A DNA stretch of 10,159 bases from Desulfobacteraceae bacterium (lineage in GTDB: Bacteria; Desulfobacterota; Desulfobacteria; Desulfobacterales; SURF-15), in assembly GCA_003599475.1 (NCBI GenBank), contig QZKK01000107.1, positions 1 to 10,159 on the forward strand. The letters run 5' to 3'. The notes below the pieces were generated by a model, which was given only the letters and a program-made list of their open reading frames with translations, ran no database searches and was not told the DNA's origin. Both the position numbers and the translations under genes were made by a program. Shown here piece by piece: positions 5,999 through 10,159 of the stretch (position 1 is the first letter of the stretch; the number at the start of each line of letters is the position of its first letter).

Positions 5999-6274
5999 TC
6001 ATTTCTTAAACCGGTCGTAGGCTGTCCGGCGGTGCTCAATCCCATATAAGGTGATTGCCTCCTTTTCATGATCTACCCAACAGAAAACCCGGTAGTCCCC
6101 GACCCTGTACTTCTGGAGCCCTTTAAGGTCTCTCGGAACATGCTTCAGCGGAAATCTCAGCGTCTGAGGATTCGCCGAAAGCCATTCCAGCTTTTTGGAG
6201 ATGCGCTGTGCAATGTCGCGATCAAGGGACTTGAAATCCCTATCGAAATCAGGGGTGGTTTCTAATCGATACAT
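5999..6274 (-). CDS. RelE/ParE-family toxin
   Basis: 91 residues. It begins MYRLETTPDFDRDFKSLDRD, includes LKHVPRDLKGLQKYRVGDYR, and ends with YGIEHRRTAYDRF. This is the RelE/ParE fold: an N-terminal strand, two helices (including ISKKLEWLSANP), then three strands with the K-Y-R-V-G-D-Y-R-V motif and the C-terminal H-R-x-x-x-Y region typical of the RelE branch. RelE-type members cut mRNA in the ribosome; ParE-type members poison gyrase. The motif set slightly favours RelE but this cannot be settled here. Its ATG lies inside the 3' end of the upstream antitoxin gene (13-base overlap), the normal coupled arrangement. No disruption is seen. Confidence 0.85.
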   Translation of the reverse strand: MYRLETTPDFDRDFKSLDRDIAQRISKKLEWLSANPQTLRFPLKHVPRDLKGLQKYRVGDYRVFCWVDHEKEAITLYGIEHRRTAYDRFKK

Positions 6275-6471
6275 TGTTCGCTTTTCAATAGACTGAAAGG
6301 TCTGACATCGCCCTCGACATGAGATTCCCTTGACCGTCGCATTTTCTCTATGAAAGTCTGGTCTGAGATAAGAAGGTAATCTTCGAGTTCATCCTCCAGT
6401 TCCTGAAAAGCCTTGCCAGCTTTTGATATTTTTTCGATCAGCGTTTCCGGGACGGATATCATCCTTGGCAT
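6262..6471 (-). CDS. Antitoxin partner of the RelE/ParE toxin
   Basis: 69 residues, acidic and mostly helical. The central stretch AFQELEDELEDYLLISDQTF is a likely amphipathic helix, followed by a basic EKMRRSRESH segment and a tail ending in SLLKSEQCID that would wrap the toxin. I do not recognise a named DNA-binding domain in it; the start (MPRMISVPETLIEKISKAG) could hold a small dimerisation helix. Identity as antitoxin rests mainly on position: it lies directly upstream of the toxin, on the same strand, with overlapping ends. AGAGGA (6479-6484) lies 7 bases before the ATG as ribosome site, preceded by an extremely A-rich leader and a predicted promoter. Confidence 0.75.
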   Translation of the reverse strand: MPRMISVPETLIEKISKAGKAFQELEDELEDYLLISDQTFIEKMRRSRESHVEGDVRPFSLLKSEQCID

Positions 6472-6483
6472 AATAACATCCTC

Positions 6484-6533
6484 TTTTTTTTAATTTTTTT
6501 TTTTAATTTAGCATTTAAACCCCGGCTTTTCAA
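6484..6533 (-). promoter_or_regulatory. Predicted promoter and poly-A leader of the RelE/antitoxin operon
   Basis: On the minus strand, TTGAAA (6533-6528) and TAAATT (6510-6505), 17 bases apart, make a reasonable sigma-70 promoter. Between it and the AGAGGA ribosome site the leader is almost only A: a run of 11 A, then TT, then 8 A. Such runs can affect transcription slippage, DNA bending or ribosome access. Confidence 0.45.
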
Positions 6534-6649
6534 GACCAAGAGATGAAGGCGGGTACATGGCGCATCTTGCTTTTGTCTTGAAATTTGCTGGCACTTGTTC
6601 GTCGACCGCTGACCGCTGGAGTGATCACGGATGAACGACGAGAAGTCTA

Positions 6650-7276
6650 CGAGCTCGAACATCTCGTATTCCATCCATACCCGTCAGGAAGAGACGGCCT
6701 GGCTGTGTTTTCAAGTACCCCTTAAAGCAGGTTAAAACGTTTGTCTTCGATGGGTATGCGGCGCTTGCAGTGGAATCGGAAATCGAGGGTAAGAAGTTTC
6801 TGCTCTGCTCGGTTCACCTTGAGCTGGTCAAGGATATTCGGGTGACTGAAACCGGAATCGATCTATCCACCGGGTCGGCCTTGAAGCTTTTGAAAAATGA
6901 GCTGGTGAAAGAGACCCCGCGAAGCCGGTCTGTAGAGGAGCTTCTCTCATGGATTTCCAGCCAGAGATATGAAAACGTCATCATCGGCGGCGACTTCAAC
7001 ACGGTACCTTTTTCTACGGCGGTGCGCAAAATGGACGGCCGGTACAAGGACGCGCTCTGGCCGAGCCTCCAATATTTTACGGGTTCGTATAACATGTCAC
7101 CTTTGCCGGTCGAACCCCGGATCGACTACATTTTTTATTCCCCATCCCTGAAATGCCGTTCCGCTGTGATCGTCAAGGAGAGTGCGGGGGATCATTATCC
7201 GGTGAAGGCCCTCTTCGATCCGCAGATTTACCCTGTTAAATCCCGAAGGGGGCGCACAGCGCATTTAACAGGGTGA
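6650..7276 (+). pseudogene. Endonuclease/exonuclease/phosphatase (EEP)-fold gene: N-terminus missing and frameshifted
   Basis: HPYPSGRDGLAVFS in one frame (to TAA 6723-6725) continues in another frame from about 6713 as KYPLKQVKTFVFDGYAALAV and on to 7276. One lost A in the TCAAG at 6711-6715 explains the shift (expected SKYPL). The second frame carries the EEP hallmarks: FLLCSVHL, VIIGGDFNTVPFS with the metal-binding GDFN, RIDYIFYSPSL, and SAGDHYPV with the catalytic GDH. EEP enzymes hydrolyse phosphodiesters in nucleic acids or lipids. The N-terminal N/E metal-binding motifs are missing, so the gene is dead even apart from the frameshift; a 168-residue fragment could be made from GTG 6770. 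The natural end is about PVKALFD. The final PQIYPVKSRRGRTAHLTG is encoded by the inserted palindromic repeat. Confidence 0.75.
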
Positions 7277-7290
7277 ACCCTGTTAAATGC
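7230..7290. repeat. Triple palindromic element (ACCCTGTTAAAT motif)
   Basis: ACCCTGTTAAAT occurs at 7230-7241, inverted at 7263-7274, and forward again at 7277-7288. The first two make a perfect 12-bp hairpin around a 21-nt loop. The second two make a perfect 14-bp palindrome (7261-7274 and 7277-7290) with a 2-nt spacer. ATTTAACAGGGTGAAC (7263-7278) is repeated exactly at 7545-7560, on the other side of the GIY-YIG gene. The two possible foldings are mutually exclusive. Confidence 0.85.
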
Positions 7291-7303
7291 TTGAGGTTAA
7301 GTT

Positions 7304-7558
7304 GTGTATTATACATATGTTCTACTCGGTGAGGTGGACGAAAAGTTCTATGTGGGTTTCACAAAGAACCTCAAGCTAAGATTTGAAGAGCATAAAGCAG
7401 GCAGGGTTGACTCAACCAGGAGCAGACGTCCGCTGAGGCTAATATACTATGAAGCTTGTTTGAGCCAAGAAGACGCGACAAAGAGAGAAAAATACTTGAA
7501 AACCTATCACGGAAAGATGTTTCTAAGAAAGAGGCTCAAATCTTATTTAACAGGGTGA
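7304..7558 (+). CDS. Single-domain GIY-YIG endonuclease
   Basis: 84 residues forming one GIY-YIG domain and nothing else. YTYVLL at 3-8 stands for the GIY strand, FYVGFTKN at 15-22 for YIG, with R26 in the following helix (LKLRFEEH), and E62 in REKYLK as the metal-binding glutamate. All expected catalytic positions (Y5, Y16, R26, E62) are present. The family cuts DNA with one metal ion; stand-alone members of this size (UvrC N-domain-like, COG2827) are widespread with largely unknown jobs. The start is GTG 7304, with GAGG at 7293-7296 as ribosome site. The last codons (LTG, stop) lie in the repeat copy at 7545-7560, so the gene is bracketed by the same 16-bp direct repeat. This suggests a small mobile or domesticated cassette. 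Confidence 0.88.
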   Translation: MYYTYVLLGEVDEKFYVGFTKNLKLRFEEHKAGRVDSTRSRRPLRLIYYEACLSQEDATKREKYLKTYHGKMFLRKRLKSYLTG

Positions 7559-7739
7559 ACGCAGATTAACGCAGATTATGGAAGAGCCAGAAGACAGAAG
7601 ACAGAAGACGGAAGACGGATGACGGAGGGCAGGAAAGAATCAGGAATCAGGAATCAGGAATCAGGAATCAGAGTGCCTCACGCAAAGGCGCAAAGAACCG
7701 GATGACAGATGGCGGAGGTCGGAAGTCGGCGGAGAGCAA
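7545..7739. repeat. Repeat cluster: palindrome half, decamers, heptamers, GAATCAG array, octamers
   Basis: In order: the 16-bp repeat (7545-7560); two decamers (7561-7580); five heptamers CAGAAGA/CGGAAGA/CGGATGA (7588-7622); five exact GAATCAG units (7637-7671); two octamers (7681-7696); and heptamers at 7699-7732. The stretch 7683-7716 is identical to 1133-1166. Confidence 0.82.
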
Positions 7740-8030
7740 AGGGCAGCCAGAGGAACGCCCATGCAATTCTGCGATTATACCAGGTGTGGCGTCTTCCATA
7801 GGCCTTTTTAAACATTTACGGCAAAGCCATTTTCGGTAACTTCCAATCTACGGGAAATAGCCGCAGAATCACACCGATGGACGCGGATGGCGGTGGAGTA
7901 AGGAAAGGGTTTCACGGAAGACATGTTTCACTCATAGGCGGTCCGAGAGCATAATCCCAGCCTACTTGATAACCAGAGCCCACTGAATCGCAAGCCTGAT
8001 GGTCTGGCATTTGCTTCAAGTGGGGAAAGG
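7740..8030. other. Intergenic stretch with no recognisable gene
   Basis: Beyond a degenerate decamer-like stretch near 7872-7890, I find no open frame with protein-like composition, no RNA gene and no clear promoter. It may contain the upstream control region of the three-gene cassette that starts at 8052. GGGGAAAGG at 8022-8030 resembles a ribosome site. Confidence 0.5.
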
Positions 8031-8051
8031 TTGTATTATTTGCCAACAAGC

Positions 8052-8357
8052 GTGAGGGTAACTGAATATGTAATCCCGTTGGGGGAAAATGCTCGCAAGA
8101 GGCACTATCACGAAACCGCCAAAGGGAAGGTGATTGGTTTCGCTGTTCAATTGGAAGTCTTCCATGATGGCCTATGGAAGGTGGTCATTCGTTACGATTC
8201 CGCCCATGGTCTTGCGCATATAGATCGATACCATCGCGACGGAACTAAAACCAAGACGGAGCTTGATTTGAAATTCAGCGAAACCCTCATCTTGGCTGAT
8301 GAAGACATAAAAGAAAACTGGAAGGTTTACCAGAAGGTTTTTCTGGAGGTCAGTTAG
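8052..8357 (+). CDS. Uncharacterised small protein (gene 1 of three-gene cassette)
   Basis: About 101 residues. RVTEYVIPLGENARKRHYHE opens it, then VIGFAVQLEVFHDGLWKVVI, RYDSAHGLAHIDRYHRDG, and a C-terminal LADEDIKENWKVYQKVFLEV helix. The pattern is alternating beta strands with a histidine-rich H-x(3)-H core (H residues in RHYHE, SAHG, AHID, RYH) and a final helix. It recalls small conserved proteins annotated only as domains of unknown function; a distant likeness to TumE-type toxins is possible but unproven. Start choice is uncertain: GTG 8052 gives the protein-like MRVTEYV, while TTG 8040 or 8031 lies closer to GGGGAAAGG (8022-8030). Its stop is immediately followed by the next start, so the two are certainly coupled. 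Confidence 0.7.
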   Translation: MRVTEYVIPLGENARKRHYHETAKGKVIGFAVQLEVFHDGLWKVVIRYDSAHGLAHIDRYHRDGTKTKTELDLKFSETLILADEDIKENWKVYQKVFLEVS

Positions 8358-8627
8358 ATGATCGAGATTCTTGAGAGAAAGCATGCGATATTGGTTACAG
8401 AGTTCGACCGTTATGTTGTAGAGCACCCTGAATTCGCATCAAAAATACCACAGAATTCTCAGGTTGTCTTGCAGGTTGAAGGAGACAACGAATATAACGA
8501 ATGGAGCAAGGAATTAGCCGAGAGGCAGAGAGAGCCCGGGCAAAGAGTGGTTTATTTGAAGGTGAAGGGCCTCAAACCAGCTAAATCCAGGCTAATAAAA
8601 CCTGAAGTTGCAATGCAATCTTCCTGA
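8358..8627 (+). CDS. Uncharacterised small protein, DUF5647-like (gene 2 of cassette)
   Basis: 89 residues. The start EILERKHAILVTEFDRYVVE, then HPEFASKIPQNSQVVLQVEG, then GQRVVYLKVKGLKPAKSRLI and KPEV match my memory of a small family labelled DUF5647: a helix with E-F-x-x-Y-V-x-E-HPEF, an IP-x-N turn, an acidic strand, a charged helix, and a last strand ending K-x(2)-P-x-x-SR. No catalytic motif stands out. GGAGGT (8345-8350) inside the end of gene 1 is a strong ribosome site 7 bases before the ATG, which abuts the previous stop. Acidic character in the middle and co-expression with a basic, histidine-rich partner would suit an antitoxin or chaperone role, but this is inference. Confidence 0.72.
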   Translation: MIEILERKHAILVTEFDRYVVEHPEFASKIPQNSQVVLQVEGDNEYNEWSKELAERQREPGQRVVYLKVKGLKPAKSRLIKPEVAMQSS

Positions 8628-8637
8628 ATCCTTGGAC

Positions 8638-8844
8638 ATGACACCTACCGAAATTCAAAAAGCCGGATGGAAAGCTTTGAGGGAAAAACTCGGCCTAGTC
8701 GGCGCCCTAAGATTTGTCCTGCAATATGAAAAGGGCCAGGGGGATTACACAAGGCTAAGGAGGGATCTCTTCAAAGACGAGACCGTTGAGGCTCTGGTTA
8801 AGGACATGAAGCGGAGACCGACCAGTGGGACATCCAGTGAATAG
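8638..8844 (+). CDS. Uncharacterised small protein (gene 3 of cassette), intact paralogue of 5643-5840
   Basis: 68 residues. TEIQKAGWKALREKLGLVGA opens it, then LRFVLQYEKGQGDYTRLRRD and LFKDETVEALVKDMKRR. The plan is helix, a short loop with ALRF, the central GxGDYT motif, then an R-R-D/E-x-hydrophobic helix and a final amphipathic helix. I recall widespread small unnamed proteins with the same ALRFxxQxxxGxGDYTxxR core, often beside other small genes; function unknown. ATG 8638 is chosen because the protein then begins just before TEI as in the second copy; ATG 8608 overlaps gene 2 and adds ten residues without similarity. It lies 10 bases after gene 2 with no clear ribosome site, so it is probably translated by coupling. 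Confidence 0.68.
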   Translation: MTPTEIQKAGWKALREKLGLVGALRFVLQYEKGQGDYTRLRRDLFKDETVEALVKDMKRRPTSGTSSE

Positions 8845-8955
8845 GATTACCGGGAGATGGGTGAACGCAAATGATTTCATTCGAAATAGGAACAGGTTTC
8901 ACATTGGATATTTGATGATTGTTTCAAATACCATATTTATCAGCAATTTGGTCCA

Positions 8956-9543
8956 ATGGCGATTTTGACCCACGACGAACAATATCCCTGCCGATTTATT
9001 CTGAGGCTAATGGAGTGGGAGCGGTATGAGCCGGCCAGACGGAAACCACCGGAAAGGAACGAAGTACCATTGGGAGAGCCTTATACGCTTTGGGTGAAAT
9101 ACCGCATGGCCTTGCAGACGGGCGATGCCACGATCTATGAAAGCCAAAAAGACACCACTCTGGTGCTGGAAGACCCCGATCGGCTGATTCGGGTTCTTGA
9201 TCAGCTGGCGAACGGCAAGTCAACTTCGGTTGGATTCGATCCCATCGAGCCCGACTTCGGCTTGGCCTTTATAAACCTCAACGAAAGCGAAGCCTCCGTT
9301 TCTGTTTCTTCCGCGGCTGAGATCAGAGCGGGAGTGCCCACCGGTGCCGTCAATCAATCCGGCGATCCAACCCCGCTTTTTGATGTTCAGGTCTGGATCG
9401 ATCATCCAAACCAGGTGAACCTCTTCTATGGAGGCTACGGCCCAGGCCTGTATTTTCAAGTCGAACCGGCCGACATCGAGCGATTCGCTCAGCAGTTGCG
9501 GCATGAGCTGAAGGCTCTGGGGCCGTACTTCGTAGGAAATTGA
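8956..9543 (+). CDS. Uncharacterised 195-residue protein
   Basis: No recognised family. The protein is soluble and acidic to neutral, without signal peptide or membrane segment. It reads as a beta-rich N-terminal part (PCRFILRLMEWERYEP, then LGEPYTLWVKYRMAL), a segment DPDRLIRVLDQLANGKSTSV, and a second beta region (GLAFINLNESEASVSVSSAA). It closes with FDVQVWIDHPNQVNLFYGGY, GPGLYFQVEPADIERFAQQL and a terminal helix. The shape, paired sandwiches with late helices, recalls immunity-type proteins of toxin or polymorphic systems, but that is only an impression. ATG 8956 has no clear ribosome site; ATG 9010 has GAGG close upstream and is an alternative. It lies 111 bases after the cassette and may be separately transcribed. 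Confidence 0.68.
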   Translation: MAILTHDEQYPCRFILRLMEWERYEPARRKPPERNEVPLGEPYTLWVKYRMALQTGDATIYESQKDTTLVLEDPDRLIRVLDQLANGKSTSVGFDPIEPDFGLAFINLNESEASVSVSSAAEIRAGVPTGAVNQSGDPTPLFDVQVWIDHPNQVNLFYGGYGPGLYFQVEPADIERFAQQLRHELKALGPYFVGN

Positions 9544-9569
9544 ACTACCTGAAGGAGCGGGAGCAGAAA

Positions 9570-9640
9570 TGGAATGAGATGGGGGACGTTCCCAACTTTT
9601 AAACTTTTTAAGGGGAGAAGCCAGAGAGACATTCCATGCA
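9570..9640. other. Possible edge remnant of a REP-associated transposase unit
   Basis: GGGACGTTCCC followed by ACTTTTAAAC, TTTTTAAGGGG and a CCAGAGAGACATTCCATG segment resembles, from memory, the leader found upstream of Y1/REP-associated transposases in related genomes. No transposase coding sequence follows before the sugar-transferase remnant. Low certainty. Confidence 0.3.
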
Positions 9641-9696
9641 ATTACAGGGGATTCAAGGGGGATGACCATTAAATTATGCAATCCTTCCCGGTGTGA

Positions 9697-9915
9697 AAGA
9701 GAGATGTTCTGGTCCCGCTTAAAGTCAGGCTTGCGATGGAGCATGTGGAGAGGGATTCCTTCTGGTTCGATCTGAAGATTCTGGTGCAGACGGTGTGGAT
9801 GCTGACGTTGGGGAGATTCCGGCCGATCGCGGTGCATCCGGAGGTGGTAAATCTGAAAGAGGGCCTCACGCAAAGGCGCAAAGACGCAAAGAAACGGATG
9901 GCAGATGAGGGATGA
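9697..9915 (+). pseudogene. Second sugar transferase C-terminal remnant
   Basis: After a TGA at 9694-9696 the frame reads VPLKVRLAMEHVERDSFWFD then LKILVQTVWMLTLGRFRPIA to about NLK, homologous without gaps to 150-305 at the left edge (about 128 of 156 bases identical by hand count). Most differences are at third codon positions. Only about 52 codons of the catalytic domain's end survive. From 9869 the C-terminus is replaced by an octamer repeat that encodes LTQRRKDAKK, and the frame closes at 9913-9915. No start codon or ribosome site belongs to it. It is a dead fragment of a homologous but not identical gene, in the same orientation as the first. Confidence 0.8.
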
Positions 9916-10088
9916 TGGACCAGAGCAAAGAGCGAGAAGTTGATTTAGCAACAGATTTCCGCAGATGAACGCAGATTTAGGGAGCGGTTTTCACGCAAAG
10001 GTGCTAAGGCGCTAAGAGAGCCGGAGGTCAGAGGTCGGAAGTCGGAAGTCAGAGAAAGAGCGAAGAGGCTCACGCAAAGGCGCTAAGT
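9869..10088. repeat. Octamer, decamer and heptamer arrays near right edge
   Basis: Octamers at 9869-9892 (three units), decamers at 9951-9980 (three units), octamers at 9994-10017 (CGCAAAGG, TGCTAAGG, CGCTAAGA), heptamers at 10022-10049 (four units), and octamers again at 10073-10088. The last 70 bases of the window show no gene. Confidence 0.8.
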
Positions 10089-10159
10089 TCACAGGACACT
10101 CGTTCCTGGATTGCTTGAAAGCGTTTACGGATAACAAAGTTGGATACGGGTTATATCGA

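Noticed and set aside
6459..6674. 71-codon open frame on the minus strand upstream of the antitoxin
   Set aside because: It includes the poly-A leader and the antisense of the EEP remnant, with no family features.
7595..7671. Origin-type iterons
   Set aside because: The 7-bp units are too short and lack an adjacent replication initiator gene or DnaA boxes.
9220..9951. 243-codon open frame on the minus strand
   Set aside because: It runs antisense across the 8956-9543 gene, the sugar-transferase remnant and an octamer array, and has no protein-like domains.

Overview
The window looks like a gene-poor, decaying accessory region from a Gram-negative bacterium, most likely a syntrophic or sulfate-reducing deltaproteobacterium (Desulfobacterota). 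That is inference from style: roughly half GC, an exopolysaccharide-type sugar transferase, dense toxin-antitoxin modules, and intergenic octamer/heptamer/decamer repeat arrays of a kind I associate with those genomes. No rRNA, tRNA, tyrosine recombinase or intact transposase was seen.

Layout. The left edge holds the 3' end of a sugar transferase (3-341, +), and a diverged second copy of the same 3' end lies at 9697-9915 (+), so almost the whole window sits between two homologous gene ends. From 342 to 1504 there are repeats, a 5'-truncated staphylococcal-nuclease-like gene (minus strand), several perfect hairpins and an orphan group II intron 3' end (domains V and VI, minus strand). A complete AbiE-type toxin-antitoxin operon follows (1505-3036), with a palindrome over its predicted promoter. 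Next is a secreted protein gene broken by an in-frame amber codon and cut off at its 3' end, where it is joined to the tail of a HEPN gene followed by its MNT nucleotidyltransferase partner (to 5051). From 5134 to 5665 a truncated AF2212/DUF104-like antitoxin is joined to a truncated DUF218 (YdcF-like) gene. On the minus strand, 5643-5840 is a small orphan-family gene killed by an opal codon, and 5999-6471 is an intact antitoxin/RelE-ParE toxin pair.

From about 6650 the plus strand carries a frameshifted endonuclease/exonuclease/phosphatase-fold gene whose end runs into a palindromic element. That element flanks a single-domain GIY-YIG endonuclease (7304-7558), which itself ends in another copy of the same element. 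After a repeat-rich spacer comes a tight three-gene cassette of small uncharacterised proteins (8052-8844). Its last member is an intact relative of the broken gene at 5643-5840. An uncharacterised 195-residue protein (8956-9543) follows, then the second sugar-transferase remnant and more repeats.

Two themes connect the parts. First, many small two- or three-gene stability modules: AbiE, HEPN/MNT, an AF2212-like antitoxin, RelE, and possibly the three-gene cassette. Second, short tandem arrays of 7-, 8-, 9- and 10-bp units that repeatedly sit at the 3' ends of truncated genes and supply their last codons, as if they mark recombination breakpoints. The most system-like unexplained items are the GIY-YIG/palindrome cassette and the three-gene cassette. 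All identifications come from reading the sequence; no database search was run.
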